Assembly: GCA_025965795.1 (NCBI GenBank)
Contig: JAOPWH010000189.1
Coordinates: 1 to 33,013 of the forward strand
DNA: 33,013 bases
Origin: Blastococcus sp.
GTDB taxonomy: Bacteria > Actinomycetota > Actinomycetes > Mycobacteriales > Geodermatophilaceae
Direction: 5' to 3'
In this document: in pieces, positions 1 through 7,662 of the stretch
How the letters are laid out: every line of letters starts with the position of its first letter
Numbering within the stretch: the first letter of the stretch is position 1
Program-made: the position numbers and the translations under genes
Notes under the pieces: generated by a model
The model's input: the letters and a program-made list of their open reading frames with translations, nothing else
What the model was told of the DNA's origin: nothing
The model's database searches: none

Positions 1-76
1 TGGCCATTCCCGGCGCGAAGGCGAACGCCCACAGCGTCATGGCCGCCAGAACGGTCGTTCCGATACGTCGTCTCAT
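1..76 (-). CDS. N-terminus of a secreted protein (partial)
   Basis: Only the first 25 codons are inside the window and the gene runs off the left edge. The ATG at 76-74 follows a good ribosome binding site (GGGAGG, about 8 bases upstream). The translation starts MRRRIGTTVLAAM and continues with a hydrophobic stretch ending near APGMA, which is a typical Sec signal peptide: three arginines, a hydrophobic core and an Ala-rich end. The mature part is not visible, so function is unknown. It lies 29 bp downstream of the secreted hydrolase-like gene on the same strand and may be co-transcribed with it. Confidence 0.6.
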   Translation of the reverse strand, partial: MRRRIGTTVLAAMTLWAFAFAPGMA

Positions 77-105
77 GTGCTGGCCCTCCCGGGCATTTCG
101 GTGAA

Positions 106-1092
106 TCACGGCTGACTCACGAGGTCACGCCACGCGAGGGCGGCGTTGCTTGTGGTGGACGTCGAGGGCACAGGCGGGTTGCTGTACCGGAGCTGCCAGT
201 CGGCTCGGCCACCCTTGGAATCCCAGACCGAGATCCAGAGGGCCGGCCGATAGACGGGGCCGGTCGCGGTCGGCCTGCCCGCCTTGGCGTAGGCGACGGC
301 TGCGCGGAGCGCGTCGGCCTTGCGCGCCGGGTCGTTCACGTCCTCGAGGTATCCGAGTTCGGAGACGGCCCAGTCGGTCTTCTTCGTCTTCGCGAAGAGG
401 ATCACCGGCTTCATCAGGATGCCGGGGGCTTTCCAGTTGATCCCGTCGGTGTAGCCGATGGGGATTCCGGCGGTGCCCGTCGCGTGTGGCGCGGCGTACA
501 CGTCGGCACTGATCAGGTCGACCGTGCCACCGTCACCCTTGGTCGTCATCGGCCAGTAGTTCTCGGGACTGCGGCCCTGGAAGCCGGTGAAAGTGGAGAC
601 CATGAGGATCACCGACACCTTGCGGGTTCCACCGTCGATGACGTTCTGGGCGTCCACGAGCTGGTTCAGGTGCGCATTCGCCTTGCGGAAGTCAGTGAAG
701 GTGAACTGACCCGCCTGGATCTCCTGCTCCGGCTCGTGGTGGTTTGTCAGCACGATGTTCATCGGCGTGGAGGCGATGAAGGTCTGCAGCTTCGTGTCGT
801 GCACACCGGCCGCCACCTCGGCGGGCGGGAGCTGGAACGAGTAGTCGTTGATCCCGCCCTTGTGGGAGAGGCTCGGCGGCACGTCCTGCCAGGTCGGGTA
901 GTTGAACCCGCTGTCATAGCCGCGGTAGACGTCAACGGCTCCGACCGCGGCGTCGAACCACTTCCAGTCCTTGCTCCAGGCCCCGACCTTGGTGACGCTG
1001 GTCGGTGAAGCGCCGGCACTCGACGGTGCCACCACCGAACCGACCAACACCAGTCCGGCGATGATCAAGGCACCGAGCCCCCGCGATTTCAC
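106..1092 (-). CDS. Secreted glycoside-hydrolase-like protein
   Basis: A 328-residue protein with a signal peptide (residues about 1-29, ending SSAGASP), so it is probably exported. I chose the GTG at 1092-1090 because GGAG lies 8 bases upstream and the signal peptide starts there; the open frame extends further upstream without a better start. The body looks like a TIM-barrel glycosidase. NHHEPE puts a candidate acid/base Glu at residue 120 after a predicted beta strand, and VSELGY puts a candidate nucleophile Glu at 245, a two-Glu arrangement seen in clan GH-A enzymes such as GH26. Aromatic residues (WSKDWKWF, YWP, W220) could line a sugar site. Family assignment is by pattern only and the substrate is unknown. 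Confidence 0.6.
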   Translation of the reverse strand: MKSRGLGALIIAGLVLVGSVVAPSSAGASPTSVTKVGAWSKDWKWFDAAVGAVDVYRGYDSGFNYPTWQDVPPSLSHKGGINDYSFQLPPAEVAAGVHDTKLQTFIASTPMNIVLTNHHEPEQEIQAGQFTFTDFRKANAHLNQLVDAQNVIDGGTRKVSVILMVSTFTGFQGRSPENYWPMTTKGDGGTVDLISADVYAAPHATGTAGIPIGYTDGINWKAPGILMKPVILFAKTKKTDWAVSELGYLEDVNDPARKADALRAAVAYAKAGRPTATGPVYRPALWISVWDSKGGRADWQLRYSNPPVPSTSTTSNAALAWRDLVSQP

Positions 1093-1292
1093 GATCACTT
1101 CTCCGTAGCTCGTCCGCGCCCTCGCCGGCGGGCGCGTGTCATGGCGTGACGGCCTGCCGCGCCATGTCGAAAGCTCGGGGAGGAGCATCCGGCGAGAGGT
1201 GTGCGCGGGAACGGAAGAGCCCCCGTGCTCACCGGTCACCAGTTAGGTCAATGGACTGACCAGCCGGTTCCCGCACGCACGGTAACCCGGGA

Positions 1293-1314
1293 ACGCCCTT
1301 ATCAGAAAGGGCGT
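1293..1314. other. Perfect 8-bp hairpin in the 557-bp gap before the permease
   Basis: ACGCCCTT, a 6-base loop and AAGGGCGT form a perfect stem. No T-run follows on either strand, so it is not a classic intrinsic terminator. It could be an operator or an RNA structure. The rest of the gap 1093-1531 between the divergent hydrolase and permease genes shows no gene I can support. Confidence 0.4.
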
Positions 1315-1542
1315 CGGGTATACCACTTCGGGTGTGCGGCCGCCGGTCAGAGGTTCCCGACAGCTGCTCAGGACGCCGTCATGACGGTCGATCTCGACAT
1401 AATCGCAGGTCAGGCGCACATGATGTGGACGCTGGCGGGTCAAGGGAGGACCGGGAGTCCGATCCTCCGCTGTGCGCATTCACTCGTCCGAGCTCTTAGC
1501 GCGCCGCTATCTCACAATCACGGAGAGTCACATGAGCAAGAG

Positions 1543-1653
1543 ATGAGACGATCCCGCGCGCCCCGGGGACCTGGAGCCCTAGTCTCTCCCGCGGCGCGGC
1601 AGGCGCCGGAGGCCGAGACGCAGCAGACGCAGGAGACGCAGGAGACGCGATGA
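1543..1653 (+). CDS. Possible 36-aa leader ORF coupled to the permease
   Basis: A 36-residue frame starting MRRSRAPRG and ending in a QTQETQETR repeat. Its TGA (1651-1653) overlaps the permease ATG as ATGA. Its own ATG overlaps the TGA of a still shorter ORF at 1532-1546 (MSKR-stop), which has GGAGAG 4 bases before its ATG. The two mini-ORFs and the permease thus form a chain of ATGA junctions. This suggests translational coupling or a leader-peptide control element, but the peptides have no recognisable family and the arrangement could be chance. The permease also has its own AGGAG site inside this ORF. Confidence 0.25.
   Translation: MRRSRAPRGPGALVSPAARQAPEAETQQTQETQETR
1615..1650 (+). repeat. 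Four tandem 9-bp units ending in the permease ribosome binding site
   Basis: Units GAGACGCAG, CAGACGCAG, GAGACGCAG and GAGACGCGA lie end to end. The last two carry AGGAG, the second of which (1640-1644) is 5 bases before the permease ATG. The repeat therefore duplicates the Shine-Dalgarno sequence. Slippage here would change the spacing or number of ribosome sites. Confidence 0.7.
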
Positions 1654-3098
1654 ACGAGCCCCGAACCACGAACGATCCAGGTGGCCGCGTGCCCGGAGCC
1701 GCCCGCGGCCCGATCCCGGCGACCGGTGACCCGGGCGTCGAGGCCTTCGGCTACCAACAGGAGCTGAAGCGGTCGCTCACGTTCACCGACCTGCTGGTCT
1801 ACGGACTGGTCTTCATGGTTCCGATCGCGCCGTTCGGCATCTTCGGCGGCGTCTTCCAGGCCTCCGGCGGGATGATCGCGCTCGCCTACGCCGTGGGCGG
1901 GCTCGCGATGGCCTTCACCGCCGCGTCCTACGCGCAGATGTCCCGCGCCTTCCCGATGGCCGGCTCGGTCTACACCTACGCCGGGCGCGGCATCGCCCAG
2001 CCCGTCGGCTTCCTGGCCGGCTGGATGATCCTGCTCGATTACGTCCTGGTGCCGGCGCTGCTCTACCTGATCGCCGCGGTGGCGATGAACTCGATCATCT
2101 CCTCGATTCCGGTCCTCGTCTGGCTGGTCGGGTTCGTCGTCCTCAACACCGTCGTCAACTACCTGGGCATCGAGTTCACCGCGCGGATCAACAAGATCAT
2201 GCTCGTGGCCGAGCTCGTCGTGCTGGCGATCTTCCTGGTCATCGGGATCGTGGCGCTCGCCGGCGGCAAGGGCCGGGGCTTCGACTTCTCCCCCATCTAC
2301 AACGCCGACACGTTCTCCCTCGGGTTGGTCTTCGGTGCGGTCTCCATCGCGGTGCTGAGCTTCCTGGGCTTCGACGGGATCTCGACCCTGGCGGAGGAGA
2401 ACCGCGACGCCGCCCGGTCGATCGGGAAGTCGATGATCGCCGCCCTCGCCCTGGCCGGCGTCCTCTTCATCGTGCAGACCTGGGTGGCCGCGCTTCTCGT
2501 GCCCGACCCCGACACGCTCATCGCCGAGGGCGACGCTGCGGGTACGGCGTTCTACGACGCCGCCGAGGTGGCCGGCGGGCACTGGCTGTCGGTGCTCACC
2601 GCCGTGGCGACCGCCGTGGCGTGGGGCTTCGCCAACTCCCTGGTCGCTCAGGCCGCCACCTCACGACTGCTCTACGCCATGGCCCGCGACCGGCAGCTGC
2701 CGAGCTTCCTGGCGCGGGTGCACCCCACGCGCCGGGTGCCGGTGAACGCCACCCTGTTCGTGGCGGTGATCTCGCTGGTCCTGGGGTGGTACATGACCAC
2801 CCGGGAGGACGGCATCACGCTGCTCTCGACCCTGGTCAACTTCGGTGCCCTGACGGCGTTCCTCCTGCTCCACGTGTCCGTCGTCGCCCACTTCGTCGTC
2901 CGGAAGAAGAGCAAGGACTACCTGCGCCACCTCGTCGTCCCGGTCATCGGCTTCGCCATCCTCGTGGCCGTCATCGTCAACGCGCAGGTGGCGGCGCAGA
3001 CCCTCGGGTTCCTCTGGCTGGCCATCGGCGTCCTACTCCTGATCGTCCTGGTGGTGACCGGCCGCGAACCGCAGCTCAGTGCAGAGGACGGCCTGTGA
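1650..3098 (+). CDS. APC-superfamily amino acid/polyamine permease
   Basis: A 482-residue integral membrane protein with about 12 hydrophobic segments from residue 45 on. It fits the amino acid-polyamine-organocation transporters: about 480 residues, an early glycine-rich segment (GGMIALAYAVGG), SYAQMSRAFPMAGSVYTYAGR in the second to third helix, and the FLGFDGISTLAEENRDAARSIG motif around residue 240, where APC proteins carry the conserved loop with an acidic residue. It would import an amino acid or polyamine by cation symport or exchange. The putrescine-importer-like branch is my best guess, but the substrate cannot be read from sequence. The ATG follows AGGAG by 5 bases. A possible 39-aa ORF overlaps its stop. 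Confidence 0.85.
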   Translation: MNEPRTTNDPGGRVPGAARGPIPATGDPGVEAFGYQQELKRSLTFTDLLVYGLVFMVPIAPFGIFGGVFQASGGMIALAYAVGGLAMAFTAASYAQMSRAFPMAGSVYTYAGRGIAQPVGFLAGWMILLDYVLVPALLYLIAAVAMNSIISSIPVLVWLVGFVVLNTVVNYLGIEFTARINKIMLVAELVVLAIFLVIGIVALAGGKGRGFDFSPIYNADTFSLGLVFGAVSIAVLSFLGFDGISTLAEENRDAARSIGKSMIAALALAGVLFIVQTWVAALLVPDPDTLIAEGDAAGTAFYDAAEVAGGHWLSVLTAVATAVAWGFANSLVAQAATSRLLYAMARDRQLPSFLARVHPTRRVPVNATLFVAVISLVLGWYMTTREDGITLLSTLVNFGALTAFLLLHVSVVAHFVVRKKSKDYLRHLVVPVIGFAILVAVIVNAQVAAQTLGFLWLAIGVLLLIVLVVTGREPQLSAEDGL

Positions 3099-3214
3099 CG
3101 GCTGGGCTGGACGTCGTCGCGCTCCGGCCCACAGCGGACGGCCACGCCGTGGTCGCCGAGGGCGTGCACGGCCGCTTGCGCGAGATCCCCACGGCCTGGC
3201 CCGCCGAGCGTTGA
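3095..3214 (+). CDS. Possible 39-aa protein overlapping the permease stop
   Basis: GTG at 3095 overlaps the permease TGA as GTGA, with GAGG 7 bases upstream. The product starts VTAGLDVVALRPTADGHAVV and ends with a TGA at 3212-3214. The overlap and ribosome site fit a translationally coupled small gene, but I recognise no family. It could be chance reading in GC-rich sequence. It runs toward the decayed transporter on the opposite strand. Confidence 0.3.
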   Translation: MTAGLDVVALRPTADGHAVVAEGVHGRLREIPTAWPAER

Positions 3215-3234
3215 GGCGGGCGGGGGTCGGAGCT

Positions 3235-3560
3235 GTGGCCGGATCCCCGCTTCGGACGCGAGCGAGGCGCTGTCCATCGGCGCCTCGCCGAGCAGCAGGC
3301 CCACCCAGCCGGCCGCGGACTTCCAGCCGGTGGATCCGGACAGGTGACTGGCACCGTGACGGCGAAGCGCACCACCGCCAGCGTCATGACCGCAGCTGCA
3401 GCGGCATGGTGGCGGCAATGGCCCCGACGGCTGCCGCGCGGCCCTCCGTCGCCGCAACCCGGCCCGGTTGCACCGCGGTGAACGGAATCGTCGCCAGAGC
3501 GAGGGCCAGGAAGCCCAGGGCGACGGGGCGCAGCACCACCCGCACGGGGTCGGCAGCCCC
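3235..3560 (-). pseudogene. Remnant of a GPR1/FUN34/YaaH-type transporter
   Basis: Three fragments in two frames read in the order expected for one membrane protein. The first (about 3560-3405) gives ADPVRVVLRPVALGFLALAL and later TMPLQL, then a stop at 3386-3384. The second (from 3387) gives MTLAVVRFAVT. The third (about 3345-3235) gives HLSGSTGWKSAAGWVGLLL. Adding one G near 3352 joins the second and third as AVTGASHLSG. These pieces resemble the start and end of actinobacterial GPR1/FUN34/YaaH (acetate-transporter-like) proteins, with roughly 100 central residues missing between PLQL and MTLAVV. The similarity is from memory of the family, so the name is an inference. Decay by deletion plus frameshift is the simplest reading. 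Confidence 0.5.
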
Positions 3561-3579
3561 GACGGTCGGCCGGTACCCC

Positions 3580-4062
3580 TCAGCTGGCCAGGATCTGGGG
3601 CGAGGACTCCTTGAGCTTGGCCTCCGCCCACTTGGACACGCGCAGGGTCTGAGGGTGGCAGCGCTCGGCGAAGTCGAGCAGCTGCTTCTTCTTCGCGACC
3701 TGCGCGCCCTGCGCCAGCAGCTCCCAGTCCAGCGCGGTGCCGCCGGCCTCGCGGTAGAGGTGCCGCAGGTCGGCGAGCAGCAACAGGCCGGGCGCGGACC
3801 GTCGGCCGGTGAGCTCCGACGTCTTCTGCTGGAGCTTCTCCAGCCAAAGGGCGGGGCCGGCCGCCCGCGGATCCAGCTCGAGGCCGAACTCCCGGCCGGC
3901 CTCGGCCAGCTCGGCCACGTGCAGCTCCGACCACCGTGCCATCGTGCGGGTGACGTGGAAGACCTCGTGGTCGACCTCGTGCCGGTCCGACATGCCGAGC
4001 AGCACGCCGTGCAGCTCGTTCTCCGACCGGTGCAGCTCCTCGATCGCCATGTCGAGCTTCAC
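3580..4062 (-). CDS. Helical protein of unknown function, oxidoreductase partner
   Basis: A 160-residue, mostly helical soluble protein with no membrane segment or cofactor motif that I can name. The GTG start at 4062 overlaps the stop of the molybdopterin oxidoreductase as GTGA, and GGGAGGT precedes it by 5 bases, so the two are translated together. Histidines and acids cluster in the N-terminal half (ELHRSEN, DRHEVDHEVFHV, ELHVAELAEAG), which could suit a ferritin-like or metal-binding helical bundle; this is inference. The tight coupling suggests a chaperone, small subunit or electron-transfer helper for the enzyme. I do not recognise a named family. Confidence 0.7.
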   Translation of the reverse strand: MKLDMAIEELHRSENELHGVLLGMSDRHEVDHEVFHVTRTMARWSELHVAELAEAGREFGLELDPRAAGPALWLEKLQQKTSELTGRRSAPGLLLLADLRHLYREAGGTALDWELLAQGAQVAKKKQLLDFAERCHPQTLRVSKWAEAKLKESSPQILAS

Positions 4063-6506
4063 GCCTGACCTCCCGCGGGAAGCAGCTCGCCGGCCTCCGC
4101 GTCGTGACCACCGCGGGTGGGTGGCAGGGAGCCGGTGACCGGCGCGGACGCCGTCGTCGTCGGAGCCGGGGTGGACACGCCGTCGGCGCGCGCCAGCCGG
4201 CGCACGGCCGCCGCGGCGGTCTTGAACAGGGGCTGCTTCGACACCGGATCCCAGGCGGTGATCGTCAGCTCGTTGGCCGCGCGACCGGTGCCGGAGTCCG
4301 CAGCGTCCCAGTAGCCATAGTGGAACGGCAGGAAGACCACCCCGGGGCGGATCCCGCTGATCCTCAGCCGGGCCTCGACCCGGCCGCGCGGCGTGCTGAT
4401 CTCCAGCAGATCGCCTTCGCCGAGGCCACGGTCGGCGGCGTCGGTCGGCGCCATCTCCACCCAGACCTCGGGGGCCGCGGCCTGCAGCTGGGGCGCCCGG
4501 CCGGTCTTCGTCCGGGTGTGGAAGTGGTAGAGCGTCCGGCCGGTGGTCAGCAGGAGGGGGTACTCCTCGCTGGGCAACTCGATCGGCGGCAGGTACTCCG
4601 CGGCCTTGAGGATCGCCTTCCCGTCGGGGTTCATCGCCCGGTACTCGACCGCCGCCACGGGCGCCCCGGTCACCATGTCGCGGCCGTACTCCTCGCAGTG
4701 GTCCGGGTCGGCCCAGAAGGCTCCGTCGGCGTAGAGCCGTTCGGTGCCGTCCGGGTTGTCCTCGCTGCACGGCCACTGGATGCCACTGCCGCCGCGGAGC
4801 TTGTCGTAGGTGATGCCGGTGTAGTCGCAGGGCCGGCCGCGGCTGCACTCCTTCCACCCCTCGAAGGCGCCCTCCGGGTCCGACCACTTCACCAGCGGGG
4901 CCCCGTCCTTGTCCTCCAGCCCCAACCGGCGGGCGAACTCGAGGAAGATGTCCATGTCGGGCCGGGCCTCGCCCGGGGGCTCCACCGCCTTCTCCGACAG
5001 GTGCACGGTGCGGTCGGCGTTGGTGAACGTGCCGGTCTTCTCCCCCCACGTGGCCGCCGGCAGCACGACGTCGGCGAACTCCGTGGTCTCGGTGGCGAAG
5101 ATGTCCTGCACGACGACGAACAGCCGCTCCTGACCCAGGATCGACCGGATCCGCCGCAGCTCGGGCAGCGACACCAGCGGGTTGGTGCCGATGATCCACA
5201 GGAAGCGGATCGATCCCTCCTCCGCATAGCGGAAGATCTGCATCGCGTGGGTCGGGGGCGCGTAGTGCGGGATCTGGATCTGCTCGAGGTTCCACACGCG
5301 CGCCAGATCCTTGATGTGCGCGTCGTTGTTCCAGTTGCGGAAGCCGGGCAGGTCCCCGTCCGCGCCGCACTCCCGGGTGTTCTCCGCGGTGGGCTGGCCG
5401 TTCATCTGCAGCAAGCCACAACCGGGCTTGCCGAGCATGCCGCGCAGGATGTGCACGTTGTTCACCTGCACGGCGGCGGCGGTCGCCTGGTGCGATTGGT
5501 AGAAGCCCTGCAGGACGGTGGACAGCAGCCGCTCAGCGGTGCCGACGAGCCGGGCGGCGGCGCGGATCTGGTCGGCCGGCACGTCGCAGACCTCGGCCGC
5601 GACCTCCGGCGGGTACTTCTCGACCTGCGTCTTCAGCGCGTCGAAGCCGACGGCGTGCGCGTCGACGTAGTCCCTGTCGTACCAGCCGTTGCGCACGATC
5701 TCGTGCAGCAGCGCGTTCATCAGCATCACGTTGGTGCCCGGCCGTGGGGCGAGGTGCACGGTCGCCGCCCTGGCGACCGGCGTCAGCCGCGGGTCGACGC
5801 AGAGCAGCTTCGGCGGGTTCGGCCCGGCCAGCCGGTCGAGGATGCGCGTCCACAGCACGCTCTGCGTCTCGGCCACGTTGTGCCCGTAGAGCGCGATGAC
5901 ATCGGCATGATCGACGTCGGTGTAGGAGCCGGGTTGCCCGTCGCAGGCGAAGGACTCCTTGAGCGCCGCGGCGGCCGTCGCGGTACAGAGCCGCGTGTTG
6001 CCGTCGACGTGGTTGGTGCCGATGCCGCCGTGAGCGATGAGACCGAGCGTGTAGTAGTCCTCGATGAACAGCTGGCCGGTCGTGTAGAAAGCGATCGCGC
6101 TGGGCCCCTGCTCCTCCAGCAGCCGCTTCACCGTGCCGACGACGGCGTCCATCGCGGTGTCCCAGTCGGTCCCGACCAGCTCGCCGTCCCGGCGGATCAG
6201 GGGCCGGGTGAGCCGGTCGGCTGAGTTGTTGGCCTGCCAGCCGAACAGGTCCTTGGGCCCCAGCCGGCCGTGGTTGACCCGGTCCACCGCCCGGCCGCGG
6301 ACGCCGACGATGCGGTCGTCCTTGACCGCGATGTCCAGCCCATCACCGTTCGAGTGCAGGATCGACGCCGACTGCACCCAGCGGTCGATCTGCTCCTCGG
6401 TCAGGCCGTCGGCCAGGTAGGAGTCCACCCTCGTCGGCCAGGTCTCCCCCGGCCCGTACGGCGTGCGCGACCCCCACGGCTCCGCGATGCGGTCGATCCT
6501 CGCCAT
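4059..6506 (-). CDS. Molybdopterin oxidoreductase lacking its Fe-S cluster ligands
   Basis: An 815-residue protein of the DMSO-reductase superfamily, nearest in pattern to Nas/Nap nitrate reductases and formate dehydrogenases. The molybdenum-ligand Cys is visible in NTRLCTATA (Cys174). Other family signs are DVIALYGHNVAETQ, GFYQSHQATAAAVQVNN, GTNPLVSLPELRRIR, TWGEKTGTFTNADRTVHLSE and a C-terminal molybdopterin-binding fold (LLLTTGRTLYHFHTRTKTGR). Relatives bind [4Fe-4S] through C-x2-C-x3-C-x27-C; here the matching positions are Ser48, His51, Asp55 and Gly83. The ATG at 6506 was chosen for GAGGAG 6 bases upstream. A MarR-type gene and operator lie just upstream, and a helical protein gene overlaps downstream. 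The substrate is unknown. Confidence 0.85.
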   Translation of the reverse strand: MARIDRIAEPWGSRTPYGPGETWPTRVDSYLADGLTEEQIDRWVQSASILHSNGDGLDIAVKDDRIVGVRGRAVDRVNHGRLGPKDLFGWQANNSADRLTRPLIRRDGELVGTDWDTAMDAVVGTVKRLLEEQGPSAIAFYTTGQLFIEDYYTLGLIAHGGIGTNHVDGNTRLCTATAAAALKESFACDGQPGSYTDVDHADVIALYGHNVAETQSVLWTRILDRLAGPNPPKLLCVDPRLTPVARAATVHLAPRPGTNVMLMNALLHEIVRNGWYDRDYVDAHAVGFDALKTQVEKYPPEVAAEVCDVPADQIRAAARLVGTAERLLSTVLQGFYQSHQATAAAVQVNNVHILRGMLGKPGCGLLQMNGQPTAENTRECGADGDLPGFRNWNNDAHIKDLARVWNLEQIQIPHYAPPTHAMQIFRYAEEGSIRFLWIIGTNPLVSLPELRRIRSILGQERLFVVVQDIFATETTEFADVVLPAATWGEKTGTFTNADRTVHLSEKAVEPPGEARPDMDIFLEFARRLGLEDKDGAPLVKWSDPEGAFEGWKECSRGRPCDYTGITYDKLRGGSGIQWPCSEDNPDGTERLYADGAFWADPDHCEEYGRDMVTGAPVAAVEYRAMNPDGKAILKAAEYLPPIELPSEEYPLLLTTGRTLYHFHTRTKTGRAPQLQAAAPEVWVEMAPTDAADRGLGEGDLLEISTPRGRVEARLRISGIRPGVVFLPFHYGYWDAADSGTGRAANELTITAWDPVSKQPLFKTAAAAVRRLARADGVSTPAPTTTASAPVTGSLPPTRGGHDAEAGELLPAGGQA

Positions 6507-6532
6507 CGAGGCTCCTCGGTACCTCTGCGCCA

Positions 6533-6556
6533 GATAGTTCGCTGGTACCAACTATC
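6533..6556. promoter_or_regulatory. MarR-type operator before the oxidoreductase
   Basis: GATAGTT and AACTATC form perfect 7-bp arms around a 10-bp centre containing GGTACC. The site is 27 bp upstream of the oxidoreductase ATG and just downstream of the marR-like gene. MarR dimers bind inverted repeats of about this size, so it is the likely binding site for the neighbouring regulator. Confidence 0.6.
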
Positions 6557-6584
6557 CCGCACGGAATTCCCGCCTGCACGCCGG

Positions 6585-7028
6585 TCAGGCCTGGAAGAGC
6601 CGGCCTGAGGGGCGTGGCGCCTGGGCGAGCTCCGTCAGCGCCGCCACGACGTCGTCGCGGCGGGCGGGCGCCACCCGCTCCAGGAACTCCCGCAGCCGGG
6701 CCACCCGCCCGTCGTCGTAGCGACGCAGGAGGTCCGCACCCTGGTCGGTGAGCGTCAGGCTGATCTCGCGCCGATCCCGGTCGGCCGGCCTGCGGCGCAC
6801 CCATTCGGCGGTCACCAGGCGGTCGACCAGCCGACTGGTCGTCGACATGGTCACACCCATCTCCTCGGCGAGCTGGACGAGGTTGGCGTGCTCCATGAGG
6901 CGGAGTGCGGTCAGCGCGCGGAGCTGCACCGGGGAGACACCGCCGAGGTCGGCGGCGGTCCGCACCGACGCGTCCATGGCCATGCGGACCAGCGCCAGTA
7001 GCGCCTCGTCGGCCGCGGTCGGCTGCAC
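6585..7028 (-). CDS. MarR-family transcriptional regulator
   Basis: A 147-residue winged-helix protein. The N-terminal dimerisation helix is followed by GVSPVQLRALTALRLM, the recognition region NLVQLAEEMGVTMSTTSRLVDRLVTAEWV and the wing RRPADRDRREISLTLTDQG, which is the classic MarR order. The GTG at 7028 has GGAGGAGG 7 bases upstream. It probably represses the downstream molybdopterin oxidoreductase through the inverted repeat in the 78-bp gap, responding to a small aromatic or redox ligand as MarR proteins often do. The ligand is unknown. Confidence 0.9.
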   Translation of the reverse strand: MQPTAADEALLALVRMAMDASVRTAADLGGVSPVQLRALTALRLMEHANLVQLAEEMGVTMSTTSRLVDRLVTAEWVRRRPADRDRREISLTLTDQGADLLRRYDDGRVARLREFLERVAPARRDDVVAALTELAQAPRPSGRLFQA

Positions 7029-7052
7029 GTCGTCTCCTCCTCCCGGAAAGCG

Positions 7053-7078
7053 GTCGCCCCCGTGGGGACCGGGGCGAC
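7053..7078. terminator. Hairpin between reductase remnant and marR-like gene
   Basis: GTCGCCCC and GGGGCGAC form perfect 8-bp arms around a 10-base loop. It lies after the reductase remnant and 25 bp before the MarR start, on the minus strand. There is no T-run, so it could equally be a structured leader of the marR-like mRNA. Confidence 0.35.
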
Positions 7079-7167
7079 GTCCCGCCACCGGTGCCCTTTC
7101 ACAAGATCGTCCCACTTCTGCCGTGCGCACTTACCGGACCCGGCGGGGCGGTCAGGCAGGCGTGGCC

Positions 7168-7662
7168 TCAGAAGGCGAAGCGCTCCTCGTGCAACTGCCC
7201 GCGGGGCAGCCCAGCCTCTGACAGTGCGGTCCGCAGTGCCGCCGTCAGCCCGGGCGGGCCGCAGAGGTAGACGTCGCGGCGGGGAAGGTCGGGAGCCATG
7301 CGGAGGAGCCCGGCCGACGACATCGCCTCCCGATCCTCGCCGAGGACGTATCCCACCCGGGCACCGCGCAGGGCCGCGATCTCCTCCAGCTCCCCGCGGA
7401 AGAGCAGGTCGTCGGCGGTGCGAGCGCGGTAGAGAAGGAGCAGGTCCTCCCCCGGACGCATCGGAAGGGTCTCGAAGAGCGCCCGCATCGGCGTGATGCC
7501 GACGCCTCCGGCGATCCACAGGACGTCGGACCGGGTTCGCCGGGCGGAGGTCACCGCGCCGTACGGGCCCTCGGTGACCACCCACGTTCCGACCGGGAGG
7601 GCCTGCAGGTTCCGGCTGCCGTCGCGACGTGGCAGCCCCTGCCCCTGGACGCCTTCTTGACC
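7168..7662 (-). pseudogene. 5'-truncated FNR-type flavin reductase
   Basis: The frame holds only the end of the FAD-binding part (LPRRDGSRNLQALPVGTWVV, then TEGPYGA) and a complete NAD(P)-binding part (VLWIAGGVGITPMRALFE, LLLLYRARTADDLLF, RDVYLCGPPGLTAALR, ending ERFAF). This is the C-terminal half of a ferredoxin-NADP-reductase-like or ferric-reductase-like protein. The N-terminal flavin half and any membrane domain are missing. No ATG lies in the frame before a stop next to the palindrome; the first usable start is a GTG at 7581, giving 137 residues that could not bind FAD normally. It stops being recognisable exactly where the PadR operator begins. Confidence 0.7.

Noticed and set aside
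1243-1479. A 78-codon minus-strand frame in the gap before the permease
   Set aside because: No ribosome site, no recognisable sequence, and it spans the hairpin at 1293-1314.
1518-2582. A 354-codon minus-strand frame opposite the permease
   Set aside because: Charged repetitive product of antisense type; the plus strand encodes a good membrane transporter.
4104-6224. A 706-codon plus-strand frame opposite the molybdopterin oxidoreductase
   Set aside because: No recognisable domain, composition typical of an antisense shadow, and the minus-strand gene is clearly real.
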